A DNA stretch of 64,000 nt from Myxococcales bacterium (GCA_002731825.1 PCCS01000012.1:1-64000); one strand, 5' to 3'. Shown: positions 34,685 to 43,657, numbered from the stretch's first letter. The notes: a model not told the origin generated them from the letters alone. Numbers and translations are program-made.

Positions 34685-35590
34685 ATGCGTTGTCTTCTGG
34701 TCTTGCTTTTCATGTCTTTATCAGGCTGTAGCAAGTCGTCAAAACCAGCGAAGCTTAATGAAACAGCCGTCGCACCTGAGGCCGGGCCAAAGACCCAGCC
34801 TGAATCCAGTGATTCGCGCATGAAAACACTCCTAAAAGCAGCGGCTGTCGATATCAAACGAACCCATGAGCGCCAACGGAAATATAACCTGCAAGACAGT
34901 CTGTCTCTCGCCAAGCACCTCAGTCCGGCGCTCACCGCGTTGATTCCGTCCCGTATCAAACATAAAATCGTTGGGTTTGAGATTCACCACCATATGCAGC
35001 TGACAGCCGTTAAGCCGGCCCATCGCTTAGATCGACTCAGATGGTTGACGCTCGCCCGCGGGCAGGTCTTGAGAAGCGCTATCATCCAGCAGCTGCATAC
35101 GCAAGGCTGGCGCGTTCAGCCAGGCCAGGCGCACGTCACTGCCCGGCATGACAGTGATGGGCACATCCTAATCAAATTCGATGAACCTGCCGAATCGCCG
35201 ACGCAAGTCACAGCCGACTTGCGCACGGCCAATGAGACAAAGCCTGGGCTGATTTGGCCTCTTCTGAGTCAGCAGCCCCATTGGTCTGCGCCTTTGCAAA
35301 AACAAACTGCAATCGGCTTTGAGTACTCCAGGTTTCACGGTGTTCATTTCGGAGCGAGTTTTACAGACATCGAGCGATTTACAATCGCATACCCGGAGAC
35401 TTTTGACGGGGCGCAAGTGGAATCTCTTGCCAGGACAAGCGGGTATGAAAAAACAGGTGCAAGATCATTCATACACGAGTCGACCGGCCATAGGTGGTCC
35501 CTTAAAATGGAAACTGATCAAAGTAGCAATGTCATTATCCACGGTCAGCATCGCTGGGGTGATCCGACAACCTATTTCAAAAGACGCTGA
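34685..35590 (+). CDS. Lipoprotein of unknown function
   Basis: MRCLLVLLFMSLSGC is a lipoprotein signal with lipobox LSGC, giving a lipid-anchored product of about 285 mature residues. After a low-complexity linker (Lys/Pro/Ser/Glu-rich, to about residue 45) the chain is mixed alpha/beta, with a helical region (RMKTLLKAAAVDIKRTHERQ) and a repeated-looking C-terminal half (FHGVHFGASFTDIERF, GYEKTGARSFIHESTGH). The start at 34685 follows AGGG. It diverges from the pseudoreceiver gene. No family is recognised. Confidence 0.7.
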   Translation: MRCLLVLLFMSLSGCSKSSKPAKLNETAVAPEAGPKTQPESSDSRMKTLLKAAAVDIKRTHERQRKYNLQDSLSLAKHLSPALTALIPSRIKHKIVGFEIHHHMQLTAVKPAHRLDRLRWLTLARGQVLRSAIIQQLHTQGWRVQPGQAHVTARHDSDGHILIKFDEPAESPTQVTADLRTANETKPGLIWPLLSQQPHWSAPLQKQTAIGFEYSRFHGVHFGASFTDIERFTIAYPETFDGAQVESLARTSGYEKTGARSFIHESTGHRWSLKMETDQSSNVIIHGQHRWGDPTTYFKRR

Positions 35591-35652
35591 GTCTCTATTG
35601 CTTAGGTCGAGGGGGGGGCCAGGTGGGAGATGGCCATTTCAGGCCATGAGGC

Positions 35653-36198
35653 TCACTGAGACTGCGAGCCGACACAGGCGAACGGCCCTTCGATTGGATC
35701 GTGCTCAAAGGTCGGCAACTCGAAACTGACCCATAAGCGTTCGGCCTCCTCTTCATCGAAGTCGTCGATAAATTGGCCACGTTCGGCCGAAATGGGAAAG
35801 CCTTCTTCGACAATTTCCTCGTCTTCAAGCAGGAGTAACCTCTTGGTCTCACCCTGCTCAAATCGGGCGAAGAATGCGTATTGAAAGCTACTGTCCACCC
35901 CTGCCGCCACAAGTTCACCAACCGACGTGCTGATGACTTCCAACCGGTCTTGCGAGCGGCACAGACGCAAACTGATATCGCCTGCGATGGCCCATTCACC
36001 AACCTGCCAGAAATACCAGCCCTCTTGACCGTCCTCGCCGTTGAATTCCTCGCTGTTTTCCCGACAAAAGTTGACTGCGTCGAAAAAGTCGTCGTGACTT
36101 TCTTGAGCAGTTTCTTTCATTGAGAAGGCGTCTAGTAATGCTTTTTGCAAAACTTGTATGCTCGTACGAGCCGCAATCGCGGAGCGGGCTCGACCCAT
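35653..36198 (-). CDS. Acidic cytosolic protein, unrecognised
   Basis: The product is 181 residues, very acidic, without signal or membrane segments. It contains GWYFWQVGEWAIAGDISLRL in the middle and an acidic tail (DDFDEEEAERLWVSF). AAGGAG precedes the ATG by eight bases, which supports the gene. It could be a small immunity- or chaperone-like protein, but nothing specific is seen. Its leader holds nested inverted repeats (36224-36270). Confidence 0.6.
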   Translation of the reverse strand: MGRARSAIAARTSIQVLQKALLDAFSMKETAQESHDDFFDAVNFCRENSEEFNGEDGQEGWYFWQVGEWAIAGDISLRLCRSQDRLEVISTSVGELVAAGVDSSFQYAFFARFEQGETKRLLLLEDEEIVEEGFPISAERGQFIDDFDEEEAERLWVSFELPTFEHDPIEGPFACVGSQSQ

Positions 36199-36223
36199 AA
36201 TTTTATCTCCTTTTCTTCCATCA

Positions 36224-36270
36224 AAAACGTGAACCGACCAAGTCGGTCACACACTCTGTACGTTTTGATT
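36224..36270 (-). promoter_or_regulatory. Nested inverted repeats upstream of the 36198 gene
   Basis: An inner hairpin ACCGAC-CAA-GTCGGT (36233-36247) lies inside an outer pair AAAACGT / ACGTTTT that extends with one bulged A. The structure sits 26-72 bases upstream of the ATG and could be an operator or a leader hairpin. Confidence 0.35.
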
Positions 36271-36394
36271 TTACCGTCATCCGGTATTTTCGCAAGTCGC
36301 TATTAGTCACCTCCAGGGTGACGCTCATTTTCGTAAACCCAGCCGGCGTCCTTCCGATTGTTTTTTCAAATCAGGCGGTTTTGAACTCGACTGA

Positions 36395-37825
36395 TCAGGG
36401 ATTCGCAACGCAGTAGGTGCCGTCCTCACCTGGAATTCCCATACATCGGTATCCAGTGGGGCAATCGTTCAAATTGCTGCAAGGTGCTGTGCATCGACTG
36501 ATCAGTTCAGCGTCCAGTTGCCCAGCGCAGCCCTGTGATAAACAACTCTCATTTCCAAGTGGGCACGTATATCCACTGATGGGCAGGCAAATGCCGGGTC
36601 GTCTTGGGTCCTGGGTGTCGATTACATTTCGGCTGCATGCGTAGCCGGCGGGGCATTGTGCTGCTGAATTGCATGAGCATGAACAATACCCGGGTTGATT
36701 CGGTGCTAACACAATGCAGTGACTGATATTGAGTTCATCATCAGCTGGGCCGATAGGGCAGACGTCGCCGCAGCTTTGATTGCTTCCATCAGGGCATTGG
36801 AATACTTGAGCTTCAGGCGCACAGATGTTGATGAATTGACCCCCATCTGTCGGGATCCTTTGACAGCTAAATCCAACTGGACATTCATTGTTTTGAGTAC
36901 AGGCTGCAGCGCAAGCGGCTTGGACTTGAACTTGCCCAACCACGGGATTTGGGGGCGGATAGCATACGCCCCCGATGGCGCAATTCTCCCCTGATTGACA
37001 TGGGATACCCGTTTCGTTGACGGCACAAACGGAAATGATCTCTCCCTCTGCGAAAGGAAGTCCTGCTGGCGGACAGTTTTGGCTTGGACCAGGGACTGAC
37101 ACCTGGATGCAGCTTGCCGAACTTGGGCAGCCATTGCCTTGTCCGCAAAGCTGACTGCATTCACCTGCGAATTGTCGATAGGGATTGGGTACGCACAACC
37201 CACTGTTGCATTCGGCCCCACATCGGCAATTGTCACCGTATTGTCCATTACCGCGATTGACCATGCCCATGTCTGGTGCGGAAGGAATCGCTCGGTCAGG
37301 CATTGGAACGGCTGCATCTCGAGGCTGAGATTGTGCATCGAGAGGCCTGCTGGTCGCATCCCTGGCTTGCCCCCTGTCTCGGGTGATTCGTGCATCGGTT
37401 ACAGGCTGAGGCCGGTTGGCATCGGCCGCCATACCCGTTGATTGGCACTGCTCGTTCACGCATCGCGTACCCTGAGGACAGCTGGAGTTTGGTCCGCAGG
37501 GGGCGACACAGCGCCGGGTACCCGGGTCGCATGTGCGCCCGAATTCAACACAATCCGCATTCGTGCGGCAACTGCCTTCGGGCGTCCTACACACCGAATC
37601 GATGCACAAGCCCTCCATGCAGTCGCTGTCCAATCGACACTCCTGGATACAGCGACCCGATCGAGCGGTTTCTGTTTCGGTTGATTCGACAGCTCCGTAG
37701 CAGATCAGTGGCAAGGGGCAGTCGGAAGAGACGAGGCAACGATCGTTGGTCGACGAATCGTTACATCCCACGCTCAGAACTACAGTGGATGTGAACATAA
37801 AAAGGTAAATGGCTTGCTTGAGCAT
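36395..37825 (-). CDS. Cys-rich lipoprotein with repeated small disulfide modules
   Basis: The 476-residue product starts at 37825, where GGGAGGAG lies four bases upstream. MLKQAIYLFMFTSTVVLSVGC is a lipoprotein signal (described in two parts: core LFMFTSTVVLS, lipobox SVGC). The mature protein has many C-x5-6-C spaced cysteines (CLVSSDCPLPLIC, CRLDSDCMEGLC, CRTNADCVEFGRTC), a Pro/Arg/Asp-rich linker near residues 130-195, then further Cys modules to the end (CSNLNDCPTGYRC). Such dickkopf/EGF-like repeats are common in myxobacterial surface proteins. The function is probably adhesion or binding at the surface, by inference. Confidence 0.8.
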   Translation of the reverse strand: MLKQAIYLFMFTSTVVLSVGCNDSSTNDRCLVSSDCPLPLICYGAVESTETETARSGRCIQECRLDSDCMEGLCIDSVCRTPEGSCRTNADCVEFGRTCDPGTRRCVAPCGPNSSCPQGTRCVNEQCQSTGMAADANRPQPVTDARITRDRGQARDATSRPLDAQSQPRDAAVPMPDRAIPSAPDMGMVNRGNGQYGDNCRCGAECNSGLCVPNPYRQFAGECSQLCGQGNGCPSSASCIQVSVPGPSQNCPPAGLPFAEGEIISVCAVNETGIPCQSGENCAIGGVCYPPPNPVVGQVQVQAACAAACTQNNECPVGFSCQRIPTDGGQFINICAPEAQVFQCPDGSNQSCGDVCPIGPADDELNISHCIVLAPNQPGYCSCSCNSAAQCPAGYACSRNVIDTQDPRRPGICLPISGYTCPLGNESCLSQGCAGQLDAELISRCTAPCSNLNDCPTGYRCMGIPGEDGTYCVANP

Positions 37826-37888
37826 GTGGCTCCTCCCGCTCATGAGACATCTACAAAGGGCCGTTTCCATACAACTTAATACGCGAAA

Positions 37889-38809
37889 TCACCAATTGAC
37901 GCCAATCGGAGTCAATTTTTCCAGGTCATCCGGCCAGGGGGCATTGAAATCTAATTTTTCCGATTTGAATGGGTGAGGTAGGCTCAAGCGGCCGGCATGT
38001 AAGGCATGGCGCGGTGCGTCGGCCTGTCGAGCGTATACCCGCTCGCCCAGCAGCGGGCAGCCAAGTTCCGCCATATGAATGCGGATTTGGTGTGTGCGGC
38101 CCGTTTGCAAATGCACCTCGATGGCGGAGCGTCGACCCTCTTGCGCTACACTTTGGTAATGCGTGATGGCATGTTTGCCATATTTCGGGGTCTCTATCGA
38201 AAGTGTTTTGGTTGGTTTTTGTGTCCGAAAAGATCCATCGCGTGAGCCCCGACGACCCTGTCCATTGTCGCGCAGTAGGGTACTGCTGATGGTCCCCTCC
38301 GCTGGAGTGGGAATGCCATTTACCACGCAGAAATACGTGCGCTGAACTTCGTTTGCATCAATGAGTAAGCGCATCTGGCGAGCGGCTTTCGTACCCCGAG
38401 CAAAAAGAATCAGCCCAGATGTGTCTTTGTCTAGTCGATGTACGACATGGGGTGGCTTGCCGCCGCGGCATAGTGTTCGTGCGACCGTGAGCGCCGTGTC
38501 TCGCTCAGCCTGACTTGTAGACGTCGAGAGCAGACCGGCCGGCTTGTTGAGCACGATCAACTCCGCGTCACGGTACACCAGGTATTCTGATGCAACACGC
38601 CCCTGTTTGGGCTTCGGTCGGGTCCAATTCACGTCTATGGTTTGGCCAGCCTTGAGGGGGTGTGCAGGGTCTAGGACGAGTTTTCCATCGACCCGAACTT
38701 TTCCTGTGTACACGATTTGCTTCGCCTTCTTATGGCTCAGACCCATGACCGTTCTGATGGCCGCAGCCAACCGGGATGTCGAGTCAACTTTGAAGTTGAT
38801 GTCTTGCAT
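37889..38809 (-). CDS. RluA-family 23S rRNA pseudouridine synthase
   Basis: The product is 306 residues. An N-terminal S4 RNA-binding domain (LAAAIRTVMGLSHKKAKQIV, KVRVDGKLV) precedes the catalytic domain with VVHRLDKDTSGLILFARG, in which the Asp is catalytic. LQTGRTHQIRIHMAELGCPL is the second family motif. The layout fits RluD/RluC/YlyB; the exact rRNA site cannot be given. The start at 38809 follows AAGGTG; a GTG at 38818 overlaps it. It diverges from the cyclophilin gene. Confidence 0.92.
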   Translation of the reverse strand: MQDINFKVDSTSRLAAAIRTVMGLSHKKAKQIVYTGKVRVDGKLVLDPAHPLKAGQTIDVNWTRPKPKQGRVASEYLVYRDAELIVLNKPAGLLSTSTSQAERDTALTVARTLCRGGKPPHVVHRLDKDTSGLILFARGTKAARQMRLLIDANEVQRTYFCVVNGIPTPAEGTISSTLLRDNGQGRRGSRDGSFRTQKPTKTLSIETPKYGKHAITHYQSVAQEGRRSAIEVHLQTGRTHQIRIHMAELGCPLLGERVYARQADAPRHALHAGRLSLPHPFKSEKLDFNAPWPDDLEKLTPIGVNW

Positions 38810-38831
38810 GCAGCTCACCTTAATTTGAAAG

Positions 38832-38850
38832 GGATGTCTCCGAGACGTCC
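38832..38850. promoter_or_regulatory. 19-base dyad between divergent rRNA-modification and cyclophilin genes
   Basis: GGATGTCTC-C-GAGACGTCC is a 9-1-9 inverted repeat with one imperfect pair. It lies 23 bases upstream of the RluA-family start and 98 upstream of the cyclophilin start, a reasonable place for an operator. Confidence 0.35.
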
Positions 38851-38947
38851 TCGTTTTTGTCTCGCCATTGCGTCTCTAGTCCAGGTGACCTATCTTGCCG
38901 CAGATTAAACAGCCCAGATAAATCCTGAGGCCGACTAGGAGAGTGAC

Positions 38948-39475
38948 ATGTCCGATTTATTTACACCACCCCCCATCGACGTTGACGGCGAGGGTGACCT
39001 CTACGTTGATATCACCACTCGAATGGGTACTTTAAAAGCCCGCTTATTCGAGTCTGAAGCGCCCGTAACCGTCGCCAACTTTGTTGGTTTGGCAACAGGT
39101 GCTATCACCGACGGGCCATTTTATAATGGCATCTTATTCCACCGTGTGATCCCGAATTTTATGATTCAGGCGGGGTGTCCTCAAGGCGTCGGTGTCGGCG
39201 GGCCCGGCTACTGTATCGCAGATGAATTCGATCCCAGTTTAAGGCATGACCGGCCAGGGCTCCTGAGCATGGCCAATCGAGGCCCCAATACCGGTGGTAG
39301 CCAATTTTTCATCACTGAAGTCGCCACACCATGGCTCGATGATAAGCACGCCATTTTCGGAGAAATTGTCGAGGGTGTTGAGCTGATCAGTATCATAACC
39401 AACAGCCCACGGGATGGTCGAGATAAGCCATTGGAAGACATCACAATGGACAGTGTTCGAGTCTACCGGGCTTAA
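38948..39475 (+). CDS. Cyclophilin-type peptidyl-prolyl cis-trans isomerase
   Basis: The 175-residue product is a single cyclophilin domain. [30 protein letters not shown] and [16 protein letters not shown] are the standard blocks, with the catalytic Arg in [11 protein letters not shown]. It has no signal peptide, so it is cytosolic. It starts [12 protein letters not shown] after GGAGAG. It is likely a single-gene transcript, ending in a hairpin at 39504-39544. Confidence 0.95.
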   Translation: MSDLFTPPPIDVDGEGDLYVDITTRMGTLKARLFESEAPVTVANFVGLATGAITDGPFYNGILFHRVIPNFMIQAGCPQGVGVGGPGYCIADEFDPSLRHDRPGLLSMANRGPNTGGSQFFITEVATPWLDDKHAIFGEIVEGVELISIITNSPRDGRDKPLEDITMDSVRVYRA

Positions 39476-39503
39476 ACCGATCTTAAGGCTGTTTTAGCGG
39501 ACT

Positions 39504-39544
39504 AGACAGGCACTCCGGTGTATGCGCACCGGATGAGTCTGTCT
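39504..39544. terminator. Bipartite hairpin between convergent cyclophilin and adk genes
   Basis: Outer arms AGACAG/CTGTCT and inner arms TCCGGTG/CACCGGA with loop TATGCG form a strong two-part stem. There is no real T-run after it, so termination could be Rho-assisted or bidirectional. Confidence 0.55.
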
Positions 39545-39557
39545 GGTTATTATCGGG

Positions 39558-40196
39558 TCAGCTCAGGCCTTCGATGGCATCGATCATGCGCTTTGTCACC
39601 TCGTCGGGGCTGCCAAGACCGTCTACTCTCGTCAACAGAGCCCGTGACTCGTAAAAGGGAATGATCGGGGCTGTGTCCGAGTGATATTTGACCAAGCGTG
39701 CTGCGCAGGCCTCTTCTGTATCATCTTTGCGCTGGACGAGTCGGTCCACTACATCCGCAGGTGGCGGACTAAAGGTCATGTGGTAAATTGCACCTGTTTC
39801 AGGATCGGTTCGTCGACCGGTGATGCGTTCGATAATCAGGCTGTCATCCACTTGGATCAAGATGACCGCATCAAGCTTTATGCCCGCGTCCACAAGGGCT
39901 GCCTCGAGTGCTTCTGCTTGTGGTCGAGTTCTGGGAAAACCGTCCAACATAAAGCCCGATGAGGCATCTGGCTGACTGATGCGTTCGATGGCCATACCGA
40001 TGACAACCTCGTCGGGCACCAATGCGCCTCGATTCATGTAGCCAGCGGCTTCGACGCCCAGGGGCGTACCGGATTTTACAGCGGCTCGCAGCATATCTCC
40101 CGTTGAGATATGAGGTATCTTGAAGCGGTCTAATAGTCTCGCTGCTTGTGTGCCTTTACCCGCGCCAGGGGGTCCCACCAATATCATTCTCATCAT
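39558..40196 (-). CDS. adk: Adenylate kinase
   Basis: Adk makes 2 ADP from ATP and AMP. ILVGPPGAGKGTQAARL is the P-loop, ISTGDMLRAAV the AMP site, GFMLDGFPRTRPQAEALE the catalytic core, and ERITGRRTDPETGAIYH the LID, which lacks the zinc-binding cysteines. It is 212 residues, a normal long-LID form. Two adjacent ATGs (40196, 40193) are possible; GGAG lies upstream. It converges on the cyclophilin gene. Confidence 0.96.
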   Translation of the reverse strand: MMRMILVGPPGAGKGTQAARLLDRFKIPHISTGDMLRAAVKSGTPLGVEAAGYMNRGALVPDEVVIGMAIERISQPDASSGFMLDGFPRTRPQAEALEAALVDAGIKLDAVILIQVDDSLIIERITGRRTDPETGAIYHMTFSPPPADVVDRLVQRKDDTEEACAARLVKYHSDTAPIIPFYESRALLTRVDGLGSPDEVTKRMIDAIEGLS

Positions 40197-40288
40197 CTTA
40201 CTCCGTGTGCTTTGGTCCAGATTTCTCGCACCGACTCTGCTCAGGATTTATTGCTACGTCAAGACTCCAGGCTGAAACCACAGATCCG

Positions 40289-40609
40289 TTAACTGGACTG
40301 ACTCGGGTCAGTTTGCTCACTCTCCGAAAGCTCGTCTTGATTCAAATCGTCTTTCGCATCAGGAGGCGAGTTTTGCTTTGATACATGAGCAACCCCAGCG
40401 TCTACTAAGCGAACCCACGCCTCAATGGTGTCTGGATATTTCTCTTTTACTTGGCCGATGAGCTGGCGACCCATGTCTTGCGCAGGTCCAGCTTTGATCC
40501 AATCCAGCCAATTGTTGACAAGGTGCTGTGAGACTCCAGTTCCTTTATCCAGACCAGTCTCTAACCAGGTCATCAGCTGATTTTCGTCTTTGGATTTACC
40601 CTTACTCAT
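40289..40609 (-). CDS. Small hypothetical cytosolic protein
   Basis: The product is 106 residues, helical and charged, with NWLDWIKAG and AWVRLVDAG as possible paired helices, and an acidic, disordered C-terminus rich in Asp, Glu, Gln and Ser. Its start overlaps the lipoprotein stop by eight bases, which is the main support for the gene. No family is recognised. Confidence 0.55.
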   Translation of the reverse strand: MSKGKSKDENQLMTWLETGLDKGTGVSQHLVNNWLDWIKAGPAQDMGRQLIGQVKEKYPDTIEAWVRLVDAGVAHVSKQNSPPDAKDDLNQDELSESEQTDPSQSS

Positions 40610-40937
40610 TTGTGCATAATTCCAGTTTTCTAAGCGTATCTGAGCCCAGTGAACATGTCGTCAACTTTCGATTGTACTTGCCCACACACGATTCGAGAAA
40701 ATCGAAGCGCTGATATTCCAATTTATCGGCTTCCACTTTCCTGACGATCTCAGGCTCACCGGCCGTTTTGAGTGCGATGATATGCGTGTAAAGCTTGTCG
40801 CATGTCGCTTCATCGGCGGTTCGTGTACAGCCCGAGATGGACAAGCCTAAAACGCCCAGGCCAGCAAATCCAAAAACACGTAATGTTGATTGTTTGGGAC
40901 CCAAGACACCCTTCCTACGGATTCCATCGTCATTCAT
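40602..40937 (-). CDS. Small lipoprotein of unknown function
   Basis: The 111-residue product has a signal with lipobox SISGC after VFGFAGLGVLGL. The mature part of about 75 residues contains four further cysteines (ATCDKLYTHI, ESCVGKYN, TTCSLG, LELCTNE), probably two disulfides in a small helical fold. It is coupled to the next gene by an eight-base overlap. The function is unknown. Confidence 0.65.
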   Translation of the reverse strand: MNDDGIRRKGVLGPKQSTLRVFGFAGLGVLGLSISGCTRTADEATCDKLYTHIIALKTAGEPEIVRKVEADKLEYQRFDFLESCVGKYNRKLTTCSLGSDTLRKLELCTNE

Positions 40938-41126
40938 CTATGGCAACTTGCCTCAGTTGGCTTCTCTGATCAAGAACGGCCGTACATGTGGACTATGTTG
41001 TTAGAACTTCGACAGAAACCAGGGGCAAAATTGGCGTATTGGCAGGTTCCGAGCGACTATCTAGACCAATGACTGTTCCGCCCTATTGTTGAGCCGTGCT
41101 CTGATGAGCCCATTTAAGTTTGGGAT

Positions 41127-42128
41127 GTGGTTTTGAAACAGACGATTCCAGTCGTAGACCTCGACGATTTTATGTCGACTAATCCTGCGCGTAGGCGTGT
41201 ATTCGTTGATGACCTAGGCAAAGCTTTTGTCGAATATGGTTTTGTCGCGATCGAAAATCATGGGATAGAGCCCCCGATTTTGAGGGGCGCCTACGGGTCT
41301 ATGAAGACTCTTTTCGAAATGGATTCCCACAAGAAAAGCAAATATGAACTGCGAAAGATGGGCCGTCAGCGCGGCTACACGCCCTTCGGTAAAGAACGAG
41401 CGAAAGATGCAACCGCAGCGGACTTGAAGGAGTTTTGGCACGTTGGACCTGAATTTGGTCATGACAATCCGCTGCGGCGACGCATCCCGGACAACATTTG
41501 GCCCATTGAAGTGCCCACTTTCAAGTCCGATAGCCTGGCCCTCTGGGGCGCTTTGCATGGGTCCGGCCTGAATATTCTGCGCGCACTCGCTCTCTACCTT
41601 GGAGAACCGGAAGAGACGTTTAGCCAAATGGTTCAGGGAGGCAACACGGTTCTCCGAATGATTCGATATCCCGAGCCCACGCCGTCGACTGACGGCATTT
41701 GGGCGGCGGCCCACGAAGACATTAATTTGATCACCTTATTAGTTGAGGCCTCTGACCCGGGTTTAGAACTCAAGAAAAGAAATGGGGACTGGTTGCCGAT
41801 TATGCCCGTACCAGGCCAGTTGATCGCTGATACGGGGGATATGATGCAGCGCTTGACCAATGGCCTCATTCCAGCCACGACACATCGAGTGAGAGCGCCT
41901 CAGACCGCGACTGGCCCCCGTTATTCTATTCCCTTCTTCATGCATCCCCATCCAGACGTGTATTTGGATCCATTACCATCTTGCCGAGAGGGCCAAGCGG
42001 GCTTAGTTTACCCAAGACAGACCGCCGAGGCCTATCTTGGGGATCGACTGCGAGCCAACGGCGTCCTCACCGTCGATGTTGATGTTGACTGGATGGTTGG
42101 ACGCACGATAGACGAAGACGCGGACTAG
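41127..42128 (+). CDS. Isopenicillin-N-synthase-like 2-oxoglutarate/Fe(II) oxygenase
   Basis: The product is 333 residues. An N-terminal DIOX_N region (IPVVDLDDFMS, FVEYGFVAIENHG) precedes the double-stranded beta-helix. The iron ligands appear as H-x-D in AAHEDINLITLL and the distal His in TTHRVRAP, and the RYSIPFFMHPHPD segment supplies the R-x-S that binds 2-oxoglutarate. The family covers hydroxylation, desaturation and ring closure, so the substrate is unknown. The start is uncertain: GTG at 41127 (used here) or TTG at 41133; neither site is strong. It is not in an obvious biosynthetic cluster. Confidence 0.85.
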   Translation: MVLKQTIPVVDLDDFMSTNPARRRVFVDDLGKAFVEYGFVAIENHGIEPPILRGAYGSMKTLFEMDSHKKSKYELRKMGRQRGYTPFGKERAKDATAADLKEFWHVGPEFGHDNPLRRRIPDNIWPIEVPTFKSDSLALWGALHGSGLNILRALALYLGEPEETFSQMVQGGNTVLRMIRYPEPTPSTDGIWAAAHEDINLITLLVEASDPGLELKKRNGDWLPIMPVPGQLIADTGDMMQRLTNGLIPATTHRVRAPQTATGPRYSIPFFMHPHPDVYLDPLPSCREGQAGLVYPRQTAEAYLGDRLRANGVLTVDVDVDWMVGRTIDEDAD

Positions 42129-42193
42129 GGGGCCTTTGGCTACTTCAGCTTCCCGTTTTTAGAGTAGATTGCTGTTCCAAGGAGAGCATCAAG

Positions 42194-42793
42194 ATGGACT
42201 GGCTCGACCAGATGATACTCCTGATCAATGCCAATGCGGAGTTCGCCCCTTGGTTCATCTTCGCTTTGCTCGCCATATCCGGTTTCAATTTACCGATTCC
42301 TGAAGACGTCATTATTTTTTCAGCGGCAAGCCTGGGATTAGAGCATGCGGAGCTTGTCTGGCCCCTTTTCTATGGATTATTTTTTGGCATACTCTGTGGC
42401 GATTTCATCTGCTACGGCCTCGGGCGCTATTTTGGTCCCAAATTGGCCGAGGTGTCTTGGTTTTCATCTATGTTGTCGCCTCAACGAATAGACAAGGTGG
42501 ATGGGTTTTATCGGCGTTATGGTTCATTTGCGCTCATCGTGGGTCGGTTTATCCCCTTTGGTGTCCGGAACGCGCTTTTGTTGGCAGCGGGTCTCGGTCG
42601 GATGCCCGTACCTCGGTTTCTTGTCGCAGATGTGATCGCAGTCGCCTTGAGTACAGGCGTTTATTATACTCTGTATTTGACCTACGGAGCCCAGGCGTTG
42701 AGATTGATTCAAGATAATCAGCTGGTGTTTCTGGTCGCAGGCGGTTTTATCCTTATTTTCGTCGTGTTCATCCGACGTATGAAAAAAGACTGA
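42194..42793 (+). CDS. DedA/SNARE-associated (VTT) family membrane protein
   Basis: The 199-residue membrane protein has several hydrophobic helices. FALLAISGFNLPIPEDVII and GRFIPFGVRNALLLAAG match the DedA family, where the re-entrant region and conserved Arg/Pro (VGRFIPFGVR) matter for lipid-carrier recycling. AGGAGAG precedes the ATG by eight bases. Members are linked to phospholipid and undecaprenyl-phosphate flipping. It follows the oxygenase gene by 65 bases on the same strand. Confidence 0.9.
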   Translation: MDWLDQMILLINANAEFAPWFIFALLAISGFNLPIPEDVIIFSAASLGLEHAELVWPLFYGLFFGILCGDFICYGLGRYFGPKLAEVSWFSSMLSPQRIDKVDGFYRRYGSFALIVGRFIPFGVRNALLLAAGLGRMPVPRFLVADVIAVALSTGVYYTLYLTYGAQALRLIQDNQLVFLVAGGFILIFVVFIRRMKKD

Positions 42794-42926
42794 TGGATTC
42801 TGCTGGAACGACTCAATGAATCGAAACGTATTTTCAACTTAGTTGATTGATCTTCGACCCAGACTGCCTGTAGATCAAGACCAGACACGCGATGTCTCTT
42901 GGGAAATGAAAAGCGAAGGTGCTGAC

Positions 42927-43535
42927 ATGTTGAACGCAAAGCGACTGCAAATCTTGATTCTTAGCCTCTGTGTCTTTGGCTGTAATCAAAAGAAGACAGC
43001 GCAAGGTCCATCTGCCGACTCTGACCAGATTGAAAAATCGAATAAGTCAGGCGCTTTAGACGAGATAAGTAAGAAATTCGCTGGTGCGACTCGTATAAAA
43101 ATAACCTCCAAACCAGCGCCTGAGCACAAACATGGCGACGACGCTGACGACAAAGACCACAAAGAGCCCGAAGCGATCACACCCCCTGATGAACTCATGG
43201 GGCTTTGGGTCCTTGATGCTGATGCGGTGAAGAACAGTCAGCAATTTAAAATGATCCCGGAGGATAAGCGGAAGAATGCTGAGCTGGTGCTCTCAAAGTC
43301 AGATATTTCGCTGACGCTGAGTAAGGAGACGATCAAAGTGAAGGGCCGTTTCTTAGGTCGCGCCCAAGACGAAGTTGTCAGCTACAAAATGACCGGGCGA
43401 GAAGGCAATAATTTGGCGGTAGAGACATTGATTGACGGCGAGAAGCGCACACAACACTTTCTTCAGAAGGGTGACCGGCTGATCGTTCGAACGGCCGGTC
43501 AACCGATGTTTTTCAAACGCAAGTCGAGCAATTAA
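42927..43535 (+). CDS. Lipoprotein, first of a tandem paralogous pair
   Basis: The product begins MLNAKRLQILILSLCVFGC, a lipoprotein signal with lipobox VFGC, and has about 185 mature residues. A charged linker (HKHGDDADDKDHKEPEA) leads to a C-terminal domain: LMGLWVLDADAV, IPEDKRKNAELVL, KGRFLGRAQDEVVSYKMTG and REGNNLAVETL. The same pattern is in the next gene. GAAGGTG precedes the ATG by six bases. The shared domain has a WxxD start and small beta-strands, but I do not recognise the family. Confidence 0.7.
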   Translation: MLNAKRLQILILSLCVFGCNQKKTAQGPSADSDQIEKSNKSGALDEISKKFAGATRIKITSKPAPEHKHGDDADDKDHKEPEAITPPDELMGLWVLDADAVKNSQQFKMIPEDKRKNAELVLSKSDISLTLSKETIKVKGRFLGRAQDEVVSYKMTGREGNNLAVETLIDGEKRTQHFLQKGDRLIVRTAGQPMFFKRKSSN

Positions 43536-43586
43536 CATGGCGTCAATGGTCCCGATGTGGCATAGCGGCACTGGTTTCTGCAAACA

Positions 43587-43620
43587 AAGTCTCTGCCACT
43601 GACTGTGCTTTGGCAGACTT
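43587..43620 (+). other. Hairpin between the two paralogous lipoprotein genes
   Basis: AAGTCTCTGCCA pairs with TGGCAGACTT (10 bp with a two-base bulge and a 12-base loop). It lies 38 bases before the second ATG. There is no T-run, so it is more likely a processing or stability element than a terminator. Confidence 0.35.
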
Positions 43621-43657
43621 GATTAACGACGATAGAGCTACTCAGAAGGGAGCCATC

